From Clostridia bacterium (GTDB lineage: Bacteria > Bacillota > Clostridia > UBA1212): DNA of 64,000 nucleotides. Shown piece after piece: positions 48,623 through 57,672 of this stretch. The stretch is from positions 1 to 64,000 of the forward strand of contig JAFSVU010000026.1 in NCBI GenBank assembly GCA_017444825.1. The letters are read 5' to 3'. The translations under genes were made by a program, and so were the position numbers. Under the pieces are notes generated by a model, which saw nothing but the letters and a program-made list of their open reading frames with translations, had not been told where the DNA came from and did no database searches. The first letter of the stretch is position 1, and the number at the start of each line of letters is the position of its first letter.

Positions 48623-49613
48623 AGTTAAGAGCCCCCTTCCAGGCATCTCTGCACATGTCGTCTACAGTAAGCTTTGCCTCCCAGCCGAATAGCTTCTTTG
48701 CAAGAGAAGCATCCGCATAAGTCGACATGCTGTCGCCCTCTCTCCTCGGTGCAAAGGAATGAGGAACCTTTATATTGTTTACTTTTTCAAAAGCATTTAT
48801 TAGCTCAAGAACGGTAAGGCCGTTTCCTGTGCCAAGGTTGACCGCCACGCTACCGCGGTTTTTAAACACGTAATTCAGTGCCGCCACATGACCGTCAGCA
48901 AGGTCAAGCACATGGATGTAATCCCTGATACAGGTGCCGTCACGGGTCTCGTAGTCATCTCCAAAAACCTTGAGCTCTTTGATCTCGCCTTTTGCAGCCT
49001 GAATTATCCTTGGCATCAGATTGTTGGGAATACCGTTTGGATCCTCAGCAATAAGACCCGAGGGATGGGCGCCGACCGGGTTAAAATACCTGAGGAGAAC
49101 CGCTGCAAAGTCCTTATCGGCAATGCAAAGATCTCTTAATATTTCTTCGATCATAAGTTTCGTCCTGCCGTAGGGATTGAGGCAGAAGAGCTTTGCGGTC
49201 TCATCCACAGGGCATTTGTCGGGAATTCCGTAAACCGTGGCGCTTGATGAGAATATCAGATTCTTAACGTTGTATTTGCTCATCAGTTCAAGAAGATTGA
49301 GAGTTCCCCGTATGTTATTGTCGTAATACATAAGAGGCTTTTCTATGGATTCACCGACAGCTTTATAACCCGCGAAATGGATTACGGCGTCATAATGATC
49401 CTCCTTAAATATATTTTCGAGGGAATCATAGTCAAGCATGTCGCAAAGCCTGAAGTCAGGTCTCACGCCGGTAATCTTTTCGATCTTATCCAAAACAGTG
49501 ATCTTACTGTTGTAAAGATTGTCAAATACGGTCACGTCATATCCGTTTTCAATAAGCCTTACCACAGTATGGCTTCCTATAAACCCGGCGCCGCCGGAAA
49601 CAAGTATTCTCAT
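48615..49613 (-). CDS. galE: UDP-glucose 4-epimerase
   Basis: A 332-residue short-chain dehydrogenase-type epimerase interconverting UDP-glucose and UDP-galactose. Seen: NAD-binding VSGGAGFIGSHTVVRLIENG, FSSSATVYG with the catalytic Ser/Thr, YGRTKLMIEEILRD with YxxxK, RYFNPVGAHPSG, GTCIRDYIHVLDLADGHVAAL and NLGTGNGLTVLELI. It begins 15 bases after the flavoprotein gene. It would supply UDP-galactose for surface polysaccharides or Leloir-pathway use. Confidence 0.95.
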   Translation of the reverse strand: MRILVSGGAGFIGSHTVVRLIENGYDVTVFDNLYNSKITVLDKIEKITGVRPDFRLCDMLDYDSLENIFKEDHYDAVIHFAGYKAVGESIEKPLMYYDNNIRGTLNLLELMSKYNVKNLIFSSSATVYGIPDKCPVDETAKLFCLNPYGRTKLMIEEILRDLCIADKDFAAVLLRYFNPVGAHPSGLIAEDPNGIPNNLMPRIIQAAKGEIKELKVFGDDYETRDGTCIRDYIHVLDLADGHVAALNYVFKNRGSVAVNLGTGNGLTVLELINAFEKVNNIKVPHSFAPRREGDSMSTYADASLAKKLFGWEAKLTVDDMCRDAWKGALNYE

Positions 49614-49628
49614 AACAAATTCTCCATG

Positions 49629-50912
49629 TTATTGATTTATATTTTTCACGTGAACCGCTGCGGACCTGCCGGCCAGCGCTCCTGTGGAAAAAGCAATTGT
49701 AAGATTAAAGCCTCCTGTATATCCTGTAACCGCAAGGACCTCGCCTGCGATATATATACCATCACATTTTTTTGAAGCCATGGTTTTGGGATCGATCTCA
49801 CTCACGTTGACACCGCCCCTTGTGATTATGGCTTCGTCGATATTTCGAAGGCATTTAAACGTCAGTTCAAAACTTTTAAGGGTGGATACGATCCTTGCCC
49901 GTTCGGCCTTTGTTATCTCACTGACAGCTTTCTCTTCGCTTATACCCGTCTTACGGATAAACACGGGAATAAGACTTGAAGGTAAGAGCTTTGAGAGACT
50001 ATTCGCAAATTTTCTTTTTGAAAACTCCGAAAAATCTCTTAATATCCGCTTGTCAAGGGTGTCCGCATCAAGTGCAGTCTTAAGATCGATAGATATCTTT
50101 ACGGACCCTTCCTCTCTGTCGTTTAGGAAAAACGAGGCGGAAAGTACTGTGGGACCTGAGAGACCGGTGTGCGTAAACAGTATCTCGCCGAAATCCTCAT
50201 AGATAAGCTTTCCTGTCCTGCTGTCCGTAAATTTAATACCGGAATTTTTCAGCGTAAGTCCTGCAAGCGCCGAGGGAAAAGTTTTTTTCGTGTCAATTCC
50301 GACAAGAGCGGGCACCTGAGGAATTATTGTGTGGCCAATGTCTTTTGCAAATCCGTATCCGTCTCCGGTGGAACCGGTTGCTTTGTAAGAGAGGCCGCCT
50401 GTTGCAATTACAACAGCGGGAGCATAAAGCTTTATGTTGTTTTCGGAAAGAACAACACCAATGGCCTTACCGTCTTCCGTAATGATCCCGGTAACGGAAA
50501 CATCATAATAGACTTTAACGCCGGCAGTCTTAAGAGCATCCCTCAAAGCGTCACGGACTTCCTTCGCGTCACCGGAAGCCGGGAAAACTCTGCCGCCTCT
50601 TTCAACCACGGTCTTCACACCAAGGTCTTCTATAAAAGCAATAAGATCTTGGTTTGAAAAGAAACTGTACGGGGAGTACATGAATCTGGGGTTTTCCGGT
50701 ATGTTGGCGAAAAAATCGTCTTTGTCGCAGGCATTGGTTATGTTACACCTGCCCTTACCTGTAATGCAGAGTTTGCGGCCGAGACTGCGGTTCTTCTCCA
50801 CTATAGCCACTCTCATGCCTTCTTTTGCGGCAAAGAGCGCGGCGGCGATGCCCGCAGGGCCTCCTCCCACGACTACAATATCATATTTGATTTGAGGAAA
50901 AATTTCCACCAT
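49629..50912 (-). CDS. HI0933-family FAD/NAD(P)-dependent flavoprotein
   Basis: A 427-residue flavoprotein of the HI0933/BaiN/YhiN group. Seen: IVVVGGGPAGIAAALFAAKEG (FAD Rossmann), NRSLGRKLCITGKGRCNITN (family signature), VIATGGLSYKATGSTGDGYGFA, FTHTGLSGPTVLSAS, the VTRGGVNVSEID-like ITRGGVNVSEIDPKTM, and the C-terminal GEVLAVTGYTGGFNLTIAFSTG second FAD motif. Members include bile-acid-metabolising reductases (BaiN) but most have unknown substrates. It lies between an ABC exporter and galE. Confidence 0.9.
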   Translation of the reverse strand: MVEIFPQIKYDIVVVGGGPAGIAAALFAAKEGMRVAIVEKNRSLGRKLCITGKGRCNITNACDKDDFFANIPENPRFMYSPYSFFSNQDLIAFIEDLGVKTVVERGGRVFPASGDAKEVRDALRDALKTAGVKVYYDVSVTGIITEDGKAIGVVLSENNIKLYAPAVVIATGGLSYKATGSTGDGYGFAKDIGHTIIPQVPALVGIDTKKTFPSALAGLTLKNSGIKFTDSRTGKLIYEDFGEILFTHTGLSGPTVLSASFFLNDREEGSVKISIDLKTALDADTLDKRILRDFSEFSKRKFANSLSKLLPSSLIPVFIRKTGISEEKAVSEITKAERARIVSTLKSFELTFKCLRNIDEAIITRGGVNVSEIDPKTMASKKCDGIYIAGEVLAVTGYTGGFNLTIAFSTGALAGRSAAVHVKNINQ

Positions 50913-50948
50913 TTTATTGATTCCGTTTTACGAGCCTTATATTTTTTA

Positions 50949-52709
50949 TCAGTTGGACTGACTGTAATAAAGCTCTTTGTAAAAGCCCTCGTGAGACAAA
51001 AGCTCGTCATGGGTGCCCTGCTCGATGATGCGTCCATCTTTCATTACAACGATAATATCGCAATTCTTGATGGTCGAAAGCCTGTGAGCGACTATAAATG
51101 AAGTTCTCCCCTTCATCAGCTTCTTAAACCCCAGTTGGACTTTGATCTCCGTTCTGGTGTCGATAGAAGAAGTGGCCTCATCAAGGATAAGCATCGGAGG
51201 TTTGGCGAGCATAAGCCTTGCAATACATATCAGCTGTTTCTGACCGTAAGAAAGCTTCGCAAGATCGTCTGAAACCACAGTATCGTATCCATGTTCAAGC
51301 TTTCTAATAAAGGAATCCGCGTGGGCGAGCTTTGCCGCCGCAATTATCTCCTCATCCGAAGCGTCAGGCTTTCCGATGGCGATATTATCCCTGACGGTAC
51401 CGGATCTCAGCCATGTCTCCTGAAGGACCATACCGAAGTTCTTGCGAAGAGAAGCTCTTGTAACGGTCTTATTATCATTTCCGTCCATGTATATATGTCC
51501 GTCGTTTACGTCGTAAAAACGCATCAGAAGGTTTATGAAAGTAGTCTTGCCGCAGCCTGTGGGTCCGACAATTGCGACCCTCATGCCTTCCTTAACGTCA
51601 AGAGAGAAGTCACGGATGAGAGGAACTTCCGGTAGATAACTGAAGCTTACATTTTCGATCCTAACGTTTCCGTTTGAAACGTAGTTATCGTCACTGCCCG
51701 GAAGTTCCTCCTCGTCCTTTTCATCGATAACTTCGAATACTCTTCCCGCGCCGGCAAGTGCTCCCTGGAACTCTGCAAGCACACCTGATATCTCGTTAAA
51801 CGGCATGGTGAATTTCGACGCATAGGCAAGAAAGCTTGAGAGAAGACCAATGGTAAGACCTCCCGGCAGGTTACCGTTCTTTATAACAGTGACAGCTCCT
51901 GCAACACCGACGGAGGCATATATGATGCCGTTGATAAGCCTGGTGGTGGGATATACGGTAGAGGAGAAGAAAACAGCTTTGTTCGATGCCTTGCGAAGCT
52001 TTTCGCCCTTCTCTGCAAGCTTTTGTCTGTAGACCTCTTCAAATGAGAAGGACTTAAGGACCGTTATCCCGGCGATGGCCTCATCTGCCACAGCGGAAAG
52101 ATCGCCGTTTATCTCCGCCTGTCTGGTGAAATACTTGTGTATGCTGCGGGCAATGAAATTCGCGACCAGAAGAGTAATAGGCGAAGCAAACAGAACAATT
52201 AGAGTGATCTTATAGTCCAGGATGAACATGAAGATAAGCGTGCCCGCAATCGTGACCACTCCCGAGAACAGCTGAGCAAAACTGAGTATCAGACCGTCCG
52301 AGACCTGATCAATGTCGTTTATAAGCCTTGCGATCATGTCGCCGGGCCTGTTTCTGTCGATATATGACACAGGAACTTTCTGAAGCTTCGCAAACAGACT
52401 GTTTCTGAGGCTCTTTACTGTTTTAAAAGCCACCCTGTCAAGCATCAGCTTGACAAAGTAGTTTAATACCGCTGAGACCGCCACGCAGCCTGCGATCACA
52501 TAGCAGCACTGCCTCACTCCATCCATGTCAACGTTGTCTTTTCCCAGCATGCAGTCCACGGCATTGCCGATCATCACATTGACGTAAAGAGAAAGCATGA
52601 TGGCAGCACCGGAGAAAACAAGTGCAAGAATGATCTTCCAGACATCTCCTCTTAACAGGCCGAGAAGTTTTTTGATCGTTTTATCAGAGCCGGAATTTTT
52701 ATTTTTCAT
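50949..52709 (-). CDS. ABC exporter half-transporter (second subunit)
   Basis: A 586-residue fusion of a six-helix ABC transmembrane domain and an ATPase. Seen: YIDRNRPGDMIARLINDIDQ coupling region, Walker A IVGPTGCGKTTFINL, Q-loop FGMVLQETWLRSGTVRDNIA, signature LSYGQKQLICIARLML (SYGQ rather than SGGQ), Walker B PMLILDEATSSID and H-loop IVAHRLST. It overlaps its partner by 4 bases, so the pair most likely forms a heterodimeric exporter of the multidrug/lipid type. The substrate is unknown. Confidence 0.93.
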   Translation of the reverse strand: MKNKNSGSDKTIKKLLGLLRGDVWKIILALVFSGAAIMLSLYVNVMIGNAVDCMLGKDNVDMDGVRQCCYVIAGCVAVSAVLNYFVKLMLDRVAFKTVKSLRNSLFAKLQKVPVSYIDRNRPGDMIARLINDIDQVSDGLILSFAQLFSGVVTIAGTLIFMFILDYKITLIVLFASPITLLVANFIARSIHKYFTRQAEINGDLSAVADEAIAGITVLKSFSFEEVYRQKLAEKGEKLRKASNKAVFFSSTVYPTTRLINGIIYASVGVAGAVTVIKNGNLPGGLTIGLLSSFLAYASKFTMPFNEISGVLAEFQGALAGAGRVFEVIDEKDEEELPGSDDNYVSNGNVRIENVSFSYLPEVPLIRDFSLDVKEGMRVAIVGPTGCGKTTFINLLMRFYDVNDGHIYMDGNDNKTVTRASLRKNFGMVLQETWLRSGTVRDNIAIGKPDASDEEIIAAAKLAHADSFIRKLEHGYDTVVSDDLAKLSYGQKQLICIARLMLAKPPMLILDEATSSIDTRTEIKVQLGFKKLMKGRTSFIVAHRLSTIKNCDIIVVMKDGRIIEQGTHDELLSHEGFYKELYYSQSN

Positions 52710-54457
52710 GTTTCCGCCTCCTTAAGATCGCCTGTCTGGGAAAGGTAGATCTCTTTATAAATATCGCAGGAATCAAGCAGCTCTCCGTGTTTTCCGAAGC
52801 CCTTCAGCAGTCCGTCCTCCAGCACAATGATCTTGTCGCACTGCATAACAGCCGATATACGCTGTGAAACGATAACTTTAGTGGATGCCATGGTTTCGCC
52901 TGAGATCACATATTTTCTTATCTTAGACTCTGTCACATAGTCCAGGGCACTTGTAGAATCATCAAGCACCAATATGTCCGCATGCCTCACAAAAGCTCTT
53001 GCCATGGCAAGCCTCTGCTTTTGTCCGCCGGAAATGTTTCTACCGCCGTACTCGATCTTATAGTCAAGACCGCCCTCTTTTTTGTAAACGAATTCGTCAG
53101 CCGAGGCGGCCGCAACAGCTTTTTCTATCTCCTCACCGGTGGCGTCCGGGTTTCCGAACCTGATATTGTCTTTTATTGTTCCTGCAAAGAGCATTGGTTT
53201 TTGCTGAACAACAGAAAAATATTTTCTGAGTTCCTTTACGTCAAGATCGTTTACGTTCACACCTTCTATATAGATGCCGCCTTCAGCAACGGGGTAAATG
53301 CCTTGAAGAAGATTGACAAGAGTCGATTTGCCGCTGCCGGTACCGCCGATGATACCGAGAGTCTCGCCTTTTTCAAGGGTGAATGATATATCCGAAAGAG
53401 AATAGGCCCCGTTACGGTCGTAGGAAAATGAAACGTTTTGAAACCTGATATAAGGTGCATCAGGATCCTTCGATACTACTTTAAGGACGGTATCCCCGAC
53501 GTCTTTCGAATCCTCCTTTTTATAGTCCAGGACCTCTTTGATCCGCCCGGAGGACACATTGGCTTTGTTAAAGGAATCTACGAGGCTTGCGGTCCTCTCA
53601 ACAGCAAGGAGTATCTGGAACAGGTAATTCACAAGGGCGATGATGCTGCCGTTTAGTATGGCGCCGCCGTTGACGAAGGACGAACCGATGAGAAGCACCA
53701 GTATGACGCATCCGTTGACCATAAGAGTGTTTATCGGCGTGTTTAATGCAGCGATCCGGTCAGCCTTTACCTGGTTCTCGAAAAGATCATCCGTCCTCTC
53801 CTCAAAGTTCTTGCGTTCCTCTTCCTGCATTCCGAAGGCTCTTACGGATCTTACGCCAATGATATTCTCCCTGCAAAAAGCAGTCAGCCTGTCTATCCCC
53901 CTCTGGATCCTGTCGTAGAAAGGTCTTGCGAATTTTATGGTTAGATAAAATCCGACGGAGATGAGAGGCACGAGTATGATGTAAATTAACATGACCCTTA
54001 TATTTATGATGCCGCTCATAATGATGGCGCCGAGGACTATGAAGGGATTTCTGAGAATGAGCCTCAGGAACATGTTAAGGCCTGTCTGCGTTCTCACAAC
54101 GTCGGTTGTGGTCCTTGTTATAAGCGAAGGAATGGTAAATCTGTCCACGGTCTCCATATCCATGGAAAGTATCTTGTCAAAAAGAGCTGTTCTGAGGTTC
54201 AGGCCGAAGCCCATTGATGCTCTTGCGTTGAAATACTGAGCAGAAAGAGAAAAGATCCAACCAAGCACGGCTATAAACACGAGTAAGAGTCCCCGTTTTA
54301 AAACATAGGCCGTATCACCCCGGTTAATGCCTACGTCGATTATGTCAGACATAATAAAAGGCACAAAGGTCTCCATCAAAGCTTCAAGAAGCTTGAGTAG
54401 AGGCCCCAGCACGGCGCCGACTCTATATCCTTTTACGTATCTGATCAATCTGAACAT
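52706..54457 (-). CDS. ABC exporter half-transporter (first subunit)
   Basis: A 583-residue half-transporter. Seen: FTIPSLITRTTTDVVRTQTG, Walker A IIGGTGSGKSTLVNL, Q-loop FSVVQQKPMLFAGTIKDNIR, signature ISGGQKQRLAMARAFV, Walker B ILVLDDSTSALDYVTE and switch segment IVSQRISA. Its Walker B carries Asp (LDDST) where the catalytic Glu normally stands and the H-loop His is Gln (SQR), the pattern of the degenerate ATPase of heterodimeric exporters such as TM287 or BmrC. The partner has the canonical site. Confidence 0.93.
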   Translation of the reverse strand: MFRLIRYVKGYRVGAVLGPLLKLLEALMETFVPFIMSDIIDVGINRGDTAYVLKRGLLLVFIAVLGWIFSLSAQYFNARASMGFGLNLRTALFDKILSMDMETVDRFTIPSLITRTTTDVVRTQTGLNMFLRLILRNPFIVLGAIIMSGIINIRVMLIYIILVPLISVGFYLTIKFARPFYDRIQRGIDRLTAFCRENIIGVRSVRAFGMQEEERKNFEERTDDLFENQVKADRIAALNTPINTLMVNGCVILVLLIGSSFVNGGAILNGSIIALVNYLFQILLAVERTASLVDSFNKANVSSGRIKEVLDYKKEDSKDVGDTVLKVVSKDPDAPYIRFQNVSFSYDRNGAYSLSDISFTLEKGETLGIIGGTGSGKSTLVNLLQGIYPVAEGGIYIEGVNVNDLDVKELRKYFSVVQQKPMLFAGTIKDNIRFGNPDATGEEIEKAVAAASADEFVYKKEGGLDYKIEYGGRNISGGQKQRLAMARAFVRHADILVLDDSTSALDYVTESKIRKYVISGETMASTKVIVSQRISAVMQCDKIIVLEDGLLKGFGKHGELLDSCDIYKEIYLSQTGDLKEAET

Positions 54458-54468
54458 CTGTCATTTCC

Positions 54469-55449
54469 TCAAAAAGATCGTTCAAGAAAGTCCATGAAAT
54501 TACCGCACCTGAGACCGTAAATCAGACTCCCGTCATATTTCACGGAGTGCTCCAGTAGCTCAAGATACTGATCGTGTACGCTCAAGTCAAGTGTTATTCC
54601 AAGAGCATACCCGTCTATGCCGTCTATATCAAAACCAAAGCCCAAATTTCTGTGCCATCCTCTCTCCAGTGCATGATCAATGTGATCAAATAGAAAGCCG
54701 GGCTCATAATTATCGTAATCAACACCTTCTCTTACAAAAGGAAGATAGGTGTTAAGGCCGATAAAACCTCCACGCCTTACTATTTCCTCAGCCACGTCAT
54801 CGGGTAGATTTCTCACGTGGGGGCAAACGCTGTAGAAATTGCTGTGGGTCGCAAGGACGGCACAGTCACTCTGTTCCAGCACGTCACGCATAGTTTTTTG
54901 CGAAGCGTGTGATAGATCCACAGCGATTCCAAGCCTTCCGCATTCTTTGACAAACTGTTTTCCGTAAGATGTGAGACCGGTGTCGTAAGATGTCCCCGTC
55001 GCCGAGCAGCCTGAAGCAATGCAGTTTGAAGGGTTCCAGGTAAGAGTTATGAATCTCACTCCCCTGCCGTAGATCTCATGAAGCTTTTCTATACTGTCTA
55101 TCATGCCGGCGCCCTCAAGGCCAAGCATTCCGATGTTATTCCCGATTTTTGCGGAATTGCAAATATCTCTAAACCCGAAGCATCTGTCAAAACTGCCGCT
55201 TTTTGAGGGATCATTGAAAATATCCATAAGCTTAAGAACTGCTCCGTAAAGATCCGACCTTTCAACGCCAAGGTTTCCGGCCATAGATTCTCTTGTATAT
55301 CCGCTGCCGTTTTCGTTAAATATTGCAAATATCTGCAGAAACCTGTGCTTTTGAGACATGTTGTAGGTAGATATGAGCGAATCATACTCGCCGTCGGCGA
55401 TCCTTAAGATCGAGTCATTATGACAGTCGCATACGTAATCAAATTTCAT
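54469..55449 (-). CDS. Membrane dipeptidase family protein (M19)
   Basis: A 326-residue metallopeptidase of the renal dipeptidase fold. Seen: VCDCHNDSILRI with the HxD zinc pair, LGLEGAGMID with the bridging Glu, FITLTWNPSNCIASG, VDLSHASQKTMRDVLE with a zinc His, AVLATHSNFYSVCPHVRNLP with the other, and GFDIDGIDGYALG. Bacterial members hydrolyse L-D or D-D dipeptides and sometimes act in peptidoglycan or antibiotic metabolism. There is no signal peptide. It follows the divergent topoisomerase operon by 38 bases and precedes the ABC exporter by 11. Confidence 0.9.
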   Translation of the reverse strand: MKFDYVCDCHNDSILRIADGEYDSLISTYNMSQKHRFLQIFAIFNENGSGYTRESMAGNLGVERSDLYGAVLKLMDIFNDPSKSGSFDRCFGFRDICNSAKIGNNIGMLGLEGAGMIDSIEKLHEIYGRGVRFITLTWNPSNCIASGCSATGTSYDTGLTSYGKQFVKECGRLGIAVDLSHASQKTMRDVLEQSDCAVLATHSNFYSVCPHVRNLPDDVAEEIVRRGGFIGLNTYLPFVREGVDYDNYEPGFLFDHIDHALERGWHRNLGFGFDIDGIDGYALGITLDLSVHDQYLELLEHSVKYDGSLIYGLRCGNFMDFLERSF

Positions 55450-55487
55450 GATAACATCCTTGTTGTTTTAATTGTTATTAAGCCCGT

Positions 55488-57659
55488 TCACTTTAAAAGA
55501 CACTTTTCGAAGGGGAGACCTTTCAGCCCGGCTCCCATATCTTCAGGGACGGAAAGTGTCACTGCCTTTTGGCCTTGTTTCAGTTTTATCACCTGCACGC
55601 CCTGATTTGTTTTTGTGGGTTTAGGCTGAAGCAGTGACGAATTGAATCTGGTATATTTTCCGGCATCTGTTCCCACAATTATCTCGCGATCTTTTTCGAG
55701 GAACAGACATCCCGCAAGAGGCGAAGCATCGGAGTAGGCATTTTTAAGCTTTCTGCGGTAGCCCTTGGTTTCGTAAGCTTCATATGGGATCTTAACCGCC
55801 TTGGCGTTTTCAAAAAGATAAACGATGAAGCCTTTATAGTTGTCTTTCAAAATAAAGGTCACTATGTGCTCGTCTTCCTGAAGGTCAAGAAGGTTAGCAA
55901 GATATTCGCCCATGAGGGACGCTTTGGTTTCGGGAATCTCATAAAGACGCAGCTTATAAACAGTCTGCCTGTCTGAAATGAACACGATCTCAGAGTCGTT
56001 GTGCCACTCCCGGGTCTTTATGATCTCGTCGTTTTCCTTAAGCTTCTGCTCCGGTGACGTGCGAAGAGCCTGGGTCGGGATCTTTTTGAAGTACCCTTCC
56101 CTGGTGAGAAATACCTTCAGACTGTAGTCATCCACTGTCTCCTCAGGTTCGGCGGAGTCCACCTCGTCTTCGTTAACGATGGCCGTTTTCCTTTCGATAC
56201 CGTATTTATCGGCGATATCCCGAAGCTGAGCCTTGATGTTATCGTTGATCTTCTTTGGCGAGACAAGAATTTCGGTCAGTTCGTTTATTTCCTTTTCCAG
56301 CTTTTCTTTCTCTTCGATCTTGTTCAAAATGTATTCCTTGTTGATATTTCTCAGCTTGATCTCGGCAATGAACTCTGCCTGAACGTAGTCGATATCAAAC
56401 CCGTCGCAAAGATTCGGAATAACGTCCGCATCACGGTCTGTGTGCCTTATGATCGCTATGGCCTTGTCGATGTCAAGGAGTATCTTTTCAAGACCGGTGA
56501 GGAGGTGGAGCCGTTCCTCTTTTTCAGAAATATCATATATAAGCCGCCTCTTCACGCAAGTTGTCCTGAACACTATCCACTCGCCAAGGATGCCCCTCAC
56601 GCCAAGGACCCTCGGCTGCCCGTTTATTAGCAGGTTAAAGTTTGCCGGAAAGGTGTCCTCGAGGCTGGTGGTCTTAAACAGTTGATTCATAAGACGTTCG
56701 GGATCCGCTGACTTTTTGATCTCGATCGTGAGCTTAAGTCCGTCTTTGTCGGTGCTGTCCCTAAGGTCCGTGATCTCCTTGAATTTACCGAGCTTGATGA
56801 GGTTTGCTATCTCGCCCAGTATCTGGTCGGTGGTGGTTGTGTAAGGTATCTCAGTGATCTCAATGGATGAGGACTGTTTATCGTACGTGTATTTGGAACG
56901 GACCCTCAGCGAGCCTCTTCCGTTCTCAATAATATCGTCCATTACCTTCTCATTGTAAAGAAGTGTTCCGCCTGTGGAAAAATCCGGGGCTTTTATGTAC
57001 TTTTTAAGGTCGCACATGTTGTCGTCGATAAACGCGCAGGTGGCGTCCACGATCTCCCTTAGATTAAACATGCATATGTTTGTAGACATTGCGACGGCAA
57101 TGCCTTTGTTTGGATTCACAAGTATCGAAGGAAAAGTCACCGGAAGAAGCATGGGCTCCTTCATGGTTACGTCGTAATTGTCAACAAAGTCCACAGTCTC
57201 TTTGTCGATCTCGGAGAACAGCTCCCTGGCAAGCTTTGTAAGCTTGACCTCGGTGTACCTTGGCGCGGCAAAGGAGTCTTTGGAATAGTGCTTACCCATG
57301 TTTCCCTTCGAATCGATGAAAGGATGGAGGAATGTCTCGTTACCTCTCGTCATCCTGACTATCGTCTCATAGATGGAATCATTGCTGTGGGGATTAAGCT
57401 GCATCGTGGCCCCTACCACGTTGGCGGATTTGGTCAGAGGCCCGTTTATAAGCCCCATCTTATACATGGTGTAAAGGATCTTCCGCTGGGAAGGTTTGAA
57501 GCCGTCGATCTCCGGGATGGCGCGGGAAACTATAACGCTCATGGCGTAGGGCATGTAATTGCTGATAAGTGTATCGCTGATGCTCTGTTCGGTAAAGCGT
57601 TCCCTTGAAATATCGCCAAAGAGGCCCGGTTCTTTTGAACCGATCTTTTTCTTAGCCAA
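55488..57659 (-). CDS. Divergent type IIA topoisomerase subunit A (GyrA/ParC-like)
   Basis: A 723-residue protein. Seen: YAMSVIVSRAIPEIDGFKPSQRKILYTMYKMGL (normal GyrA/ParC has DGLKPVxRR), NDSIYETIVRMTRGNETFLHPF, and the active-site Tyr in FAAPRYTEVKLTKLA. A long coiled coil (about 420-475) and a reduced C-terminal propeller follow (GYFKKIPTQAL, IIVGTDAGKYTRFNSSLLQP). It is shorter than GyrA and its core motifs differ from both GyrA and ParC. The start is TTG, with GGGGG seven bases upstream. It lies 13 bases behind the matching subunit B. Confidence 0.9.
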   Translation of the reverse strand: MAKKKIGSKEPGLFGDISRERFTEQSISDTLISNYMPYAMSVIVSRAIPEIDGFKPSQRKILYTMYKMGLINGPLTKSANVVGATMQLNPHSNDSIYETIVRMTRGNETFLHPFIDSKGNMGKHYSKDSFAAPRYTEVKLTKLARELFSEIDKETVDFVDNYDVTMKEPMLLPVTFPSILVNPNKGIAVAMSTNICMFNLREIVDATCAFIDDNMCDLKKYIKAPDFSTGGTLLYNEKVMDDIIENGRGSLRVRSKYTYDKQSSSIEITEIPYTTTTDQILGEIANLIKLGKFKEITDLRDSTDKDGLKLTIEIKKSADPERLMNQLFKTTSLEDTFPANFNLLINGQPRVLGVRGILGEWIVFRTTCVKRRLIYDISEKEERLHLLTGLEKILLDIDKAIAIIRHTDRDADVIPNLCDGFDIDYVQAEFIAEIKLRNINKEYILNKIEEKEKLEKEINELTEILVSPKKINDNIKAQLRDIADKYGIERKTAIVNEDEVDSAEPEETVDDYSLKVFLTREGYFKKIPTQALRTSPEQKLKENDEIIKTREWHNDSEIVFISDRQTVYKLRLYEIPETKASLMGEYLANLLDLQEDEHIVTFILKDNYKGFIVYLFENAKAVKIPYEAYETKGYRRKLKNAYSDASPLAGCLFLEKDREIIVGTDAGKYTRFNSSLLQPKPTKTNQGVQVIKLKQGQKAVTLSVPEDMGAGLKGLPFEKCLLK

Positions 57660-57672
57660 AAAACCGCCCCCT

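Noticed and set aside
52706-54457. Inactive ABC transporter because the Walker B Glu and H-loop His are replaced
   Set aside because: One degenerate site is normal in heterodimeric exporters; the partner gene has the canonical residues.
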